From contig JALJCS010000006.1 of NCBI GenBank assembly GCA_023055355.1, positions 32,308,501-32,372,500 on the forward strand: DNA of 64,000 bases, in the 5' to 3' direction. Of the stretch, positions 45,447-57,335 are shown one piece after another. The notes beneath the pieces are model-generated. The model made no database searches. It saw nothing but the letters and a program-made list of their open reading frames with translations, and was not told the DNA's origin. The stretch's first letter is position 1. Each line of letters starts with the position of its first letter. This stretch comes from Agelaius tricolor. Lineage: Eukaryota > Chordata > Aves > Passeriformes > Icteridae. The position numbers were made by a program, and so were the translations under genes.

Positions 45447-45452
45447 TTTATT
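45447..45452 (-). promoter_or_regulatory. JAZF1: Candidate distal JAZF1 poly(A) signal
   Basis: tttatt on the + strand reads AATAAA on the - strand, 2.15 kb past the JAZF1 stop. A T-rich/GT segment follows in the - strand direction only weakly. It lies under 100 bp from sense AATAAA hexamers at 45359-45372. Confidence 0.5.
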
Positions 45453-46622
45453 TTAAATGTGATTTGATTTACATTTATAAGCAGCTTTCCTGACAGGAAT
45501 TCTTTAAGTTGCCTTCAGTTCTAAAACAAACCTCTGTCACTTTCAAACTTAAAGTACTTTGTCCCCAACAAAACATATGAAAATATAATTTAAAGCACAC
45601 TTTTCACAGACACAGTACAATACATTCACTATACACAGTATAACAAAATAGTCCCATCTTTACCTGTTTAATAATACTGTCACAATGAATAGGTAAATAG
45701 AAACTGGAATTTCAGTTTTATAGTTGAAAGGAATTTACATGCAACAATGACGTTTTACAACTGTTTAGCTGTTGAACGAACTCGCCCAGCCTGTAGTTCT
45801 TGCACAAGGAGCAGAGCCAAAACGTGTTTGCTGGCCAGATCTGTTGCCAAAGCTGCAGAAGGTGGGAAGTGGCCACTTGGGGCCTTGTGTGTACCAGTAA
45901 CTCTCATGTCTGGATCATCCTTTAAACCCGGCTGTCACGGTCACCTCTCTGGCATCTGAGAGAGGGATGTTTCGCTTCACTTTGGCTGTTCTAAACACTT
46001 ATTCATTAGGATGGTTCTTACATGTTTTAATGAGACTTTTACTCTGCTGGAGAAAAGGTAATTGTCATCCTTAAAAAGTTTTCCTTTAAAGCTTTGGAAA
46101 AAAAATAGGGAAAGCTCATTCCTCCTTTATGTGAGCTTTCTTTTGCACTTAAAAGAACAGGAACCAAGCCAAGGCGATGACTGTTAAAACTGGGAGTTCC
46201 TCCTGCACCCTTGCCAGGCAAAGGCGTGTTCAGGCTAGGGCTGGTGGAGGGTGCCCACCTCTGCTCCTGGCCAGCTGAACTCCAGGAATAGCACTTGTGA
46301 GAAGAATGCTCAAGGCAGGATGGCAAGCAACAAATGTTCAGGTATGGTCCAGACACGAAGCGCTCTCATGTTGGCTTTTAAGTCAGTCTCTGACCACCTG
46401 CTGCAAGAAGCACTTAATCTTCAATAAGGCTCAAATGTCATATTTCAGCAAAATTAATTGTAAAGCTAAACAGAGACTTCCAAATGGAATGCGGTGACCT
46501 ACAATGAGAAGCAAAAAATGCACAAAGAAAATCTGAAAACACAATGAACGTGAGGGAGAGGCATTAGAACTCCCTTAGCACAACTAATGGACCTCCTTAA
46601 ACCATGCGCTGAATTTCTCATT

Positions 46623-46628
46623 TTTATT
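46623..46628 (-). promoter_or_regulatory. JAZF1: Candidate proximal JAZF1 poly(A) signal
   Basis: AATAAA on the - strand about 0.97 kb after the stop. It would produce a short 3'UTR isoform if used. Confidence 0.3.
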
Positions 46629-47594
46629 TGCAACCGCAGCACATGCTCGTACAGTAGTTGCAAGAATTGGCAACACATAAAACATTAAATCTGTTGGCAA
46701 TAGAGAACTACAAAGTGCTTCAAAACTTCATCTGAGATGAAGATAATTGTTTCTCACACACACATAAATTTGCACTTAAGTATTTCCAAGTGTCTTTCTA
46801 ACAGATAGTTCAGGGGTAAATATTTAGTTGGACTGGGATATTGGTCCTCAAAAGTTTGATGGGCATGAACATAATATGACATCTTGTACAGAGAAAAAAA
46901 ATGTAATTGCTAACACTAAAGTGATTGTTTACTAGTTCGAATGGCAAGGTTTTCAGCATTTCAAGAGGGAGGAAAAAAAAAAGATTTGCAAGATAATATA
47001 AAATACAGCAAGCACACCTTTTTATGTATGTTATTTAAGTATGAAAATATTTTTAGCATATTATGTTAAACATTCTTTCTTATTTATATTTCCATTACCT
47101 AAAAGACTTGCTACTCCACTGATAACTCCGTTATGTAAGGCATGTTAACTATAGTTTGATGAGGGCTGTACTGTTTTGGTTTTGCACACACATTGACAGA
47201 TGCATCGAAAGTCTTCATCACGTTACACTCTTGAAAGGATGTCAGTGCCAAGCTCTCCTCCTCACGCTCCTGTCCCACACGTCAGTACAACTAAATACGC
47301 AACGTCCCCCTAGTTCTTATTTTTTTTGTTTTTTTTGGAGAAAAATGTTCTGAAGAACCTATAGCTTTTATAGCACCTTATCTCAAAGTAATGAAAATGG
47401 GTAAGATGATAACATGTGCAAATGTACAAAATCATTAACTCTACAAAGATACATCATTCCAAAATTACAGAAAATTTTAAAGCATGCATTTAATTTTTTT
47501 AAAGGGTTGCTGAGTGCTTCCCCTGAAAAAGGTGGCTGTTCTCAAAATCAGCAACTGCTGGTGAGGATTTCTTGGCACATTTGTGACCAGCATG

Positions 47595-47771
47595 TTATTG
47601 CTGCATCTTCCTGATGATCTCAGCAGACACGGGGGGATGGAAATTGATTGTGTGGTGCCGCAGGCCCTGAGCTGTCTTGTAACTCTTTCCACAGCGACAT
47701 TTGAATGGTTTGCGTACGCGGATTTGTGTTCGGTGGCCGTTCTTGGCGTGGTACTTGATACCGTTCACATT
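47595..47771 (-). CDS. JAZF1: JAZF1 terminal coding exon: zinc fingers 2 (end) and 3
   Basis: This exon encodes residues 186-243 and the stop TAA (47597-47595): NVNGIKYHAKNGH, then RTQIRVRKPFKCRCGKSYK, through IIRKMQQ. His193 and His198 complete the finger whose cysteines are in the preceding exon. The last finger is Cys210, Cys212, His225, His230, with an unusually tight CxC pair. The minus-strand acceptor is cccttacag and phase 0 agrees with the preceding exon. The protein appears identical to human over this exon as far as I remember it. Confidence 0.98.
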   Translation of the reverse strand, partial: NVNGIKYHAKNGHRTQIRVRKPFKCRCGKSYKTAQGLRHHTINFHPPVSAEIIRKMQQ

Positions 47772-50700
47772 CTGTAAGGGAGAAGGGAAAATGTCAGTGC
47801 TCAGGTGGGCTGACATGGGCTCTGCTTCCAGTTAAAACCTGAAAATGGATCAATGTTATGAGCAAAATCCTGTAACTGCCAGGAGCCAGCAGCTCCCACT
47901 GGGTAGTACACATGGGCTGCACTCCCAGGGTACCAGATGGGACAAGGAAAAGAATTTCAAAACTTACCTACCTGGCTAATCCTGATTTTTATCTCCCAAT
48001 AGACATCACTTCCCAAAGAATACCATTTACTGGACTCACACATGGTTGCTCTTTGCGTCCTGACATCTTTTTCATATAGCACTGACAAATCTTATTCAGA
48101 GGTTCATTTACAAGCAAACAAAGAATTGGCATGAAAACTCAGGTCACACCTCTTTAAAGAGCTGAGACTCCCCCATGGTGGGTCTGTTCTGTTTTGTGTC
48201 ATTGTTTCTAGATACGTCTTTTAGCTCCAGCAAATTCTGATCGTTTACACATTGCCTCCAAAGAAATAACTGCAGGGAATGCTTAACTCAAAAAAGTTAC
48301 ACAGGACACTTAAAAAATAATCCAGAGAAGCTGTCTTCAAAATAGCTATTGTTTAGGAATACTCCACAGCTAAAACTGGAGAGCTTATCCCCACTAGTGC
48401 AAACCACAGCAACACAACACACACCCTGTTACACTGGCAAGGGCAGGAAACAGGCCACACTTCTGCCATGTCAACCAAAAAACCTTACTAAACATAAATC
48501 AAAGTAATTCCCCTGTCTTCCTTTTCACATATTTCTGGCAAAAAATGGAAGAAGCTGTTGTGATCTCAGCAGCTGTTTTGATACTGTTCTGTGGAGTATA
48601 CTGGAGTCTCTCATCTGATCCCACTAAAAGTGCTCGGATTTTTGGATAAATAAGCAAAGGCATACTGTCTTTCATTTGAGCTTCTCCTAGGATGAAACCA
48701 AAGAAGATAGTGTTTGTGACAAAAAGAGACAGTTCCAAGGCTGTCCTGTGTTCTCTCTAAAGATTCCAGATATGTATCTCAGTATTTTTTAAAGATTAAA
48801 AAAAATAGAAAAGAAAAAGCTAAAAAGCTAACATCAACTAACAGCCCGCATATTAAACAACCCACTAAATTAGGTCTTAGGGATTTTGTCTTTGCAGAAT
48901 GACTGCCTGGTGTTACACATAACAGGAAGTCCCCTTGGCTCTTTAAATAACAAGTTTTATCAAAGTGCAGCTTACAGTAAGTGGAAGCTCCAGCTTGGAA
49001 CTCACAGAAAAACTGTCTCAAATATCCACCCTGGAAAAGAGGTGCAAGACTGTAAGCAACTGCTCCTCCCACAGATTCATGCTCCTCTTCTCCAGCACAT
49101 CCAGGCAATGACTCCTCACCTGAAGTTGCAAATCCAGCCTCTGAATTGTCCTTTACACCCTTAAAAATTCTGGACCACCCCTGCACAGCTGTCTCCTGGA
49201 GATGTGGGAGCTGAGAATCCCCCACCTCCAACACCAGACACAGGAACACGTCTGGGTGCAGAGCACTCAGAGGAGCCAGAAAGCTGTAGCACAAGTCCAA
49301 GAGCACATCAAAACTACACATCAGCCTCAAGAGGAGTCAAGTGAATTCCCTGCAAGTAATCTGAGATCCTGGGGGAGCTTTTGGATCACCTCACACATAG
49401 CTTCAACTTCTAGCACCCACAGGGCCATTAGGGTGAGGGGGCCAGGATTGTCACTGGGTGGCAGGAGGAGTTCATAAGGTATCTGTCATCATCTGTGTAC
49501 CACAGGTCCTTACCTGTGCCTTCTAAAGAGGAGAAAATCTGGGGGTGACCTGCTAAACTTTTGCTACTGCAGTGAAATTCTTAAAACAAGCCCTATTACC
49601 TATAATAACAATATTTTCCTAACAAAAACCTGTTCCTGTTTTAACTTTTAATTTTTCTAAGAAATCTCTTCTAGATACTTTTGAGCTACTATCAATGGCT
49701 ACAGACACCGCAATCACAAATTCCCTATTCCATGCCAATGGTAGTCTTCTCCTGATCCAGGTTTTTTAATGATCCATCAGCCCCAGTACACCCATTCCTT
49801 GGTGAAAGGGGAGAAAGTATTTTCAGGCAGAAAAATTTAAGGAGATGCTAAAGCAGAAACCTAAAGGGATGAATTGGGCCATGGAAGGTTTGAAAAACAG
49901 TAACCACGCAGAGCCTAAGGAGCTTGTGTAATGTGAAATTTGACCTGTACTTCTGTCTAAAAGGAAACTGTTGTTAGAATTACAGTGACTCTTCGGCACT
50001 TTTTCCACTGCTGCAATGTAAACACTTTGTTGTACGTCTGGGCTGAGTTTGCTGAGGTGCAGCAAAAGCCATGGCCAAACTCGTACATCACTTTTATTGC
50101 TCTGGTTACTTAGGTTGCTCACTATTTACTCTCACAGATGATTGAGGAAGAAGATGGCCATAGAGAAGGGCACTCTAAAAATCTTGAACAGGAGGAAACA
50201 ATTATTAACCTGGGACCAGATCAGGAGGCGATAGAGAAGTTTAGACTGGCACTACCTGGTTTGCAAGGACACAAAGTCTCTTGTTGGGCAGGGCCCCTTT
50301 TGCACGGCAGGATTCACAAAGGCACTACACTACAAAGTACCTGCCAGCCCCACAGGAAAAGACATCTCAAAAGGATGATTTGAGATATTTCTTGTTTCAG
50401 CCTTGGACATTCATACATGTTTTTGTACTCATGGCTCGTCATCCCAAAGTTTTCTTTGTGGGTCCAGTTCCTCTGTTTGACTTGCAAGCTCTGGCTTGCT
50501 CCTTTCTTTCAAGTAAATTCCCTTGTTTCCCTCTCATTTCAATATTCTCCTTCCCTAAGCTCTGCTGGGTTTCACCACTCATAGGTCAGCCTTCCTGGGG
50601 GTTTGTGCCACCTGACAGGACCCTCATCCTTTCATCTGCCAGACAGTGCCTCAGCAGCCTTGGAAGGTGCCCCTTCTTCTCTTGCCCAAGGCCAAGAAAA

Positions 50701-53700
50701 GTCATGGATATAAGCTACATTCTGTACGCACTGAAATCTGTTATTCTTTTTATTACTAATTTTGCACAAACTAGAAAATTTAGGGCAAATACTCCAGGGT
50801 TTTCTCTATACTAGCATATATTCATTATTTGTCAGGTTTGTTGTATCTACTATGTCTCAAACTTCATTTGCTCTTTGGATGTTGCTTGAGTAAGTTTATC
50901 TACATCTTAAACACATTTTCAACATCCTTCTCCAGAGCTAGAGACCATGCAAGGGTATTGAATAAAAGGAAAACTAATCAACACTTTCATCATTCCCCAT
51001 TTTAGCTCCTAAAAGGTGGTATTTTGCAAAGCACATTAACTGCTCAATATCCATACACTTCTGGACAGGACATCTAAATTTGGATGTGAATCCAAAGTCT
51101 GGTGCAGGTGAACTCCACAGAAACAAGGATTATACCTTTGCGTTCCTTGGAATCACACAGATGATTTTCTAAAAATCAAATTTCAGGCATCAAAGATGAA
51201 TCACAGGAAGAAAAATTATCCATAAATGAAAGTAATTATAACTTCTTCTCTACCTCGATAAGCATAATTAGAGAAGAAAGCAAGCTTCAGAAATTAGTTC
51301 AAAGACTTGTGTTTAAAGCATCCAGAAGTCAGTGTACTTCAGGTTTATTCAGATGTTTCTAACTATTCCACATATACCTTAAAGAAAAGTATTTCTCCCA
51401 GGATCTGTGGCTTCTCAAGAAAATCTCTGCCACACTATACAGACTACCAATACATGTTATAAGCAAGATATTTTTTAAAATAAATTTCCTGAAGAACGAT
51501 GAAATCTTTATGACTATTTGCACTGCCTATGGGAAAGCGCCAGGAGACAGCAGCTGGGCAGGAGGCCAGCGGGGGCTTCTGATACACATCTGGGCTTGTG
51601 TATAAACATGTTCTCCTTACAGTTTCCATTGTCCGCCCCAGCCCGTTCCTTTGGAGTGTTTGTTGTACTCATTCTTGTCTTATTTACCTTTCCATAATGG
51701 CTTTTCAGTGCAGAGGCCATCTCTTATCCTTGAACATTGTTTGTAAAAAGGTGCCCCATCCCTACTGGGTCCTTTAACCAGTATTGAAATACAAATAAAA
51801 TCTCTAAAAATACCATTCTGCTTCTCAAACTTACGTCACCTAAGGCCAGACAAAAGAAAACTGTGTATATCCTCCTTTCCTCCTCGCTCCCTAAAGGAAT
51901 GCATCCTTTCTCAGCCGTAAAGTGAGCCTGGCAATTACTGTATGTGCATGTCTGTGTTCCTGTTTGGAGCACTATAATTGTTTTACAGTCCTGACTGTGA
52001 TTATCCAGTACCCACCAGAAAATCCCAGTGCTTTGATCACAGGACTCCCTACCCAGACTCCGTCAGACAAGTGGGTTAAGCAGAAGGAAGATAAAGAGGA
52101 AACAAGAAACACAGCTGACACAAAGCTAAAAGGAAGGAAACAAAGATAAAAATGCAAAAAGAAAAAACATAGGCTGAAAATAAAAAAGGGAGGAAACAGA
52201 GCCCACAGAAAAGAGAAATGAGGTGAGGCAGAGTTTAAGGAAATGTGCTTTTCTATAAGGAAACTAAACAGAGGTGAGTCTCTTACAAGAATATGGTACT
52301 TTTTATTTACTGCTGTTCCCTGTCAGCCCCTCTAAGGGTCATTAATTTGTTCCCCTGCCTGGCTGGTCTACCATTAATGGTGTACAAGATATCCCTTATA
52401 GACAGTCCTCATGCATTTGAGATGAAGGTAGTGAGATAGCAGGAGCAGGCACAAACAGTTTGCTCATTTGGGCAATAAAAAGACAGAGGGCTGGCAGTCA
52501 AACAGAGAACAGACAGGATACAGCAAATTACAGGGTTCTCCTTCCAGACTTTGCCATTAAGCGAATGTTTTCTGCAATGCATAGATGCCCTCTGGGCACA
52601 CGACTTCTAACAATCACCATGGCTTGTTTGCTTCCTGAGCTAGGGGGATTTAGCTTTTTATACCATACCCTCTGTCTGGCACAGCTCCTGCCACACGCAA
52701 GCAAAGTATTGATCTTCCATAATGGGAGTTTATCTGCAAAATAATGCTTGCAAGTAGTCCAAAACCATCCTTCCCTCTGCCCTGGCCCTGGAGATGCTGT
52801 TCAGTTTTTCCTGTAACTGGAGAATAAACACTATATAGTTCAGGATAACCTCAGCAAAAAGACTTTATGGCCCTAAGAAACGAGCACACTGCTTTCTTTT
52901 CCATGTTTTATGAAACAGTGTTGTCAGGGCTATGTGGTCTGTACAGGAACCTGAGTCTTATAATTTGCTGCTGTGGGAGCTGCTGCAGCATCACTGAAAC
53001 AGGCTTTCATCCACTACATGGTTTCATGCACAGGTTTTCCATTCTTGCCACAGCTGTTTTATCTCAAATGCTATTGGCCTTCCTCTATTTCTATTTCATA
53101 CTTCTGCTCTCTTTTAAGTCCCCACTTACCAGTTATTTAAAGGACAAGCCATAAAATACAACCAACCCAGCCACCATGGTTTTTTCAGTGCAGTTGGATT
53201 TTCCAGTAGTTCATGCAAAAATTTAAGAAAACAACTTAGAGGAAGTGTGCTAACCCACTACTTCCATTATGTCAGTGGTTAGAGAATGCCATACTGAAGT
53301 GCAAGATGTTCCACACAATTTCATCTGTCTCTGCACTGATGCATGTGAAGCAACACTCCTGTAACATCCTGGCATGTTCTACATTGGCAAGCTCAAGGTT
53401 CCAGTTTAGAAATGCTTCACTCACATAAAAAAGACAAAAAATTTCTCATGATGGAGAGCAATTAAAGAACGGGACAGGGTGGGGGTGTCAGGGAATTGTT
53501 TCCCAGGGTGTCACACAAGGGGATGCATGTGGGGTCACTGATGGCTGCGTAAATGTGCCATGGGAACTCGGACCCAGGACAGAATGATGCCAGAATTTCT
53601 GCAAGGCTCTGCCTTCCCAAGGTGAATTCTGACTTGCATGATGTTAACCATCACATTCCACACATCATCTTTAACAGAAAATGCACCCTGGGCACCATCT

Positions 53701-54113
53701 CACTAAAGAGGAGGCAGTATCTCTAGGAGTTAAGCAGAAGGAATTGTTCCTGGCACAGATGGACAGAAGCTTTTTATTTCATGTTTCTGAAGGGGACCCA
53801 AGAGATTATTTTGCTTGTAGTACCTCCGGCATTCTGCAATTAATTTGTCTAAATAATAGAAAGCTCATTAAAAGCTTTTGCTCATGTAAAGCAAGAGTTG
53901 CTATATGTAATCTCTCTTGACAGACTGACATCCCTTGTAAAACTGATAAACCTGGCTGTGCTTGAGAGGAAACTAGTGAATAAAATATTCTGCTAAAATA
54001 TCACAAAAATAATTGTGAAAATCCATTAAATGAGAAGAGTGCAAACTGATTTTAGAGGCTTTCCCCACCACCTACACCAGCAGGAAACGAGGTAGGTCTG
54101 CACTACTACTTAC
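47772..54113 (-). other. JAZF1: JAZF1 last intron, 6.3 kb
   Basis: A GT-AG intron on the - strand between the two coding exons. It is less AT-rich than the TAX1BP1 introns. A purine-rich stretch on the + strand occupies about 52075-52260. Two long chance frames (48779-49330 minus, 183 codons; 50281-50814 plus, 177 codons) have no recognisable domains. I recognise no transposon. Confidence 0.8.
52075..52260. repeat. Purine-rich low-complexity tract
   Basis: A run dominated by A and G on the + strand (for example aggaaggaaacaaagataaa) for nearly 190 bp, so the JAZF1 sense strand is pyrimidine-rich. It is not a clean microsatellite. Confidence 0.7.
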
Positions 54114-54283
54114 CTTATATCTTTTTTTACATCCAGGAACAGGACAGGCAAAAGGTTTCTCATCCCCTCCGTTCATGCACATTGAGCTAAGGATAGCTTC
54201 AGAGCTGATAGCACTTTCTGTAGTCCAGGACTCATCACTGTCTGATTCTTCATAGTCTACTTCCTCTTCATCATATTCACTAC
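54114..54283 (-). CDS. JAZF1: JAZF1 penultimate coding exon: acidic region and zinc finger 2 start
   Basis: This exon encodes residues 129 (split glycine) to 185: SEYDEEEVDYEESDSDESW, then TTESAISSEAILSSM, ending FACPVPGCKKRYK. The first part is a strongly acidic patch of a kind found in transcriptional cofactors. Cys175 and Cys180 begin the C2H2 finger finished in the next exon. The minus-strand acceptor is cttttctag and the donor gtaagt. It enters with two bases and leaves in phase 0. One conservative change from human is visible, GGDEKPF for GGEEKPF. Confidence 0.98.
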
Positions 54284-57169
54284 CTAGAAAAGCAGGGTAG
54301 TCAGATAAAACAAGAATAAATAAGAGCACAGCAAGATAACCCATTCTGCATTTATTACATCAGCTACAATGACTTGTAATTTCCCCACTTTTGTCTTTTC
54401 TGGAAGACAGTTATTTTAAATTTTACAACCGTATCTTTCTTGTAGTTATTTATTCCTTCATAAAGACACCAGTGGTTCTTTTTCTAATAACCAGGATGGG
54501 CATTATTAATATATCTTCATAAACTGTTAACTGCACAGCACAGAAAGTTCAAAGGACTGATTTTAAAATGTAGTTTCATTGCTTCTCAAACACCAGGATC
54601 CAGGATCTTTCCCAGTGCCCTAACGGAAAATGTGCTCCCTCCCCTCCTCCAATTAAAGCTAATTTTAAGGCATTTCTTTATGCAATACAATACTGAAGAG
54701 TGTAATTCTACAGATCATAAACAGTGTAAAATAATATGTTGACAAGTCCTAATGCATTTACTAGCCCTTTGGAATTAATAGGAATTATAGCACAACATTA
54801 ATAAGAATTATATTGTAGCAATTACAGTTGTGAAATTCATTCCCTCAGGTGTGGGTATAAATTGCATTGTGTGGCTGCCCTGAACAGACCGCATTATGTT
54901 CCAGATATGCTAAGACAGCCATCTGAGCAGCTGGTGCTGAGTTTATTTATTATTTTTAATTGCAATAACTATTAATGAAATCCTCTGAAGAAGTTAAATG
55001 TGAAACAAGAGAAATTAGAAAAGCAGAATTCCAACTGTAAAAATACACTTGAAAAAAGAAAAGCAGGGGAGGGAAGAGCCGCAGCTGATTAAAAAGAAAA
55101 TATATGCACAGAGGGAGAGAGAGGGAAAGCTGAGGGAAACTTCTGTGGTGTCAGCAGGAGGTGGTGCTGTGTTTCCCCTCCCCTTTCTTCTTTCCCTTTC
55201 CCAGCTCTGCTAAATTTTATCCTTTCTGCTGAAAGACAATTTGGCTCTGAGCGCTGGAACAGCTCCCGCTATTAAAGACAGTTATGTGACACTTGCATGG
55301 CTCTTCCCTCATGTGCCCTTTCAGTGCACAGCTCTGAGCAGCTCTACCCGCGGAGGAGAAAATGCAGACAGACAGATGCCTCATGGCACTTTAAAACATT
55401 CTGAATTCACAGGGAAAACGCACACTGCCAAGTACAATGGGTTTTTAGGGGTGTTTCTGCTTCTGCTGAAACTCCATACTTACTGCCTCTTTGGACTCCC
55501 CCTTCCCCAGCATTCCCAGTCAGACTCAGCACTGAGTAACAACACGTGGCAACTGGTAGCTGCCAGCAGCCAGGGCTCCTGAGCTTTGGTCAGGACAGAT
55601 GTCAGGCTGTCCACGTTTCTATCCCGTGGCTCCCATCTGTCTGGGATGGAGCGCAGATGAGGAAAGAGGAATGGTTTCCCACCAGCGACAAGCGTCGACA
55701 TGAGCGCACGCATAGGCCCTGCAGCACATCTGGAAAACTCTGCCCTGCTGACTGCAGCTCCTCATCCCACTCGGAATGAGCGAGAGCCAAAGAAAGCATT
55801 ATTGACCTCTTAAAATATTTCTGAACTCTAGGAACAGTTAACCTAAAATGAAGTTAAGAGTTGTTATAGTTTAATTAACTAATAAAAAAATGGAGGCAAA
55901 ACCACAACTCTGCTTCTACGATTTCCTGCCCTTGATTGTATCTTGATGGAAAAAATTCCTCAAGCTGTTCCTTTCAAACCTTTTAGCTCAGTGGGGTTTT
56001 TTTAAAGCAAATGAAACAGAAAACCCTATTGTAAACACACATATGCACTCCTAGGATGACAAAACATACAATTCTAAACACTGATACCAACAATTTCTGT
56101 CTTTATAATCACCCCCCGTTGTGTGCCCCCTTAAGAGCGGGTGATTTCCGCCCAAATAGGATTTTGTCCTCCTGAAGAAAACATCATTTGAAACTGTACA
56201 ACATCTCTTAGGGACACCACTCCTTTTAGTGATGATAAGGAGTATGCATTCATAAAGCAACAATCAGTGCTCTTTAAAACTTAATATGCAATATGATGTA
56301 TAAAGTAAGAGATACACAAAACAGTGGGGAGAAGCTGCAGTCAGGACTATTTTGCATTTCCTTAGGTTTTCCTAGAGGGATTAGGGGGTGCCCTTTTAGT
56401 TTTTCTAGTAGTTTTGTACAGTAAGATCCAATTTTGTAAAAATGTTTGCCTGTACTTCAGTCAAAGGTAGAAAGTATGTGTGAGATCACACCATCCTTAT
56501 GGTTTTCTTTTCATTGGCTTACCTGAACAAAAATGCAAGATTTGGTCTAGTATACTCAAAGCAGTTCTTTAACCAGTATAAGCAAATGCTCCATTATCCT
56601 AATTTTTTAAATTCAGATGTCACTACAGATTTTACAAATACAATGAGCTTTTTCATATGAATGACCATATAAATATGCACTTCTTGAACAAAACAGTAAT
56701 ACTAATGGTGCAGAGTATGATGTCATATGAAGCTGGAAGTGCAGCCTATCACTGCTTTTATCTAACAGGGTTCTACTGAACTCAATTGCTTCTACTTTCT
56801 TAAAAAAAATAAAAATGAGAAATCCCAAATATATTTAAAAGGATCTTAGTATAAGGAAAATGCAAAAAAAATTGCTGCCTTGAAAAATTTCATTAGCAAT
56901 AAAAATTCAACCTTAAAATAATTATGTTGTTTCAGTTGTTATAGAAAAACAACACTGATTTAGTCATGCTTTTAACCGATTCTGCCTCAGAATTTAATTT
57001 CCTCAGTTGTCAGTGTCTAAGAGCAGCAACCCATGTGGTGCCTCACCAACTGTGTGCAACACATCAGAGAGGGGGGAAATAAAACAAGAGGAAAAACAAA
57101 AAGCACAACGCGCAGGTTGGCGCTGCCATTACAAACAGCCCCTGGATGAGGTATTTTAATTAAGTGGCG

Positions 57170-57335
57170 CAGGGCTGAGCACGGTGGCTCTGTGAGGCCG
57201 TTCCCAGGCGGAGCAGGAGGCTCCATGTCAGGTGTACAAACTGCAACCCGAGCCGGCGCTGCCCCGGCTCCTGGGCAGCGTTCCCAGGACCAGCCCTGCG
57301 CCGAGGGGAAGCGCGCAGCAGCGCACTTTGATCGA
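57170..57335. other. GC- and CpG-rich block in JAZF1 intron
   Basis: The block contains gagccggcgctgccccggct and gaagcgcgcagcagcgcact among others. CpGs are dense compared with the surrounding AT-rich intron. It may be an intragenic CpG island, alternative promoter or enhancer; no TATA box or clear splice signal was identified. Confidence 0.5.

Larger units (their letters stand above)
45430..47594 (-). other. JAZF1: JAZF1 3'UTR (extent inferred)
   Basis: About 2.1 kb after the stop codon on the - strand, similar in length to the human JAZF1 3'UTR (from memory). Minus-strand AATAAA occurs at 46623-46628 and 45447-45452. The more distal one gives the length expected from human. There is no repeat and no convincing coding frame. 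Confidence 0.65.

Noticed and set aside
47595..47816. Met-initiated frame covering the last JAZF1 exon
   Set aside because: The first 15 codons are intron. The exon begins at 47771 after cccttacag.
48779..49330. 183-codon minus-strand open frame in the JAZF1 intron
   Set aside because: No domain, no splice context and a composition typical of non-coding DNA. A frame of this size is expected about once by chance in 64 kb. A protein search with no hit would confirm rejection; a conserved frame in other birds would overturn it.
50281..50814. 177-codon plus-strand open frame
   Set aside because: It lies antisense in the JAZF1 intron. Its Phe/Ser/Pro-rich content is consistent with chance translation of pyrimidine-rich DNA.
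54072..54344. Open frame starting MGYLAVLLFILVLSDY, which looks like a secreted protein with a signal peptide followed by JAZF1 residues
   Set aside because: The hydrophobic start is intron translated upstream of the acceptor at 54284-54285. The phase and the human protein place the exon start at 54283.
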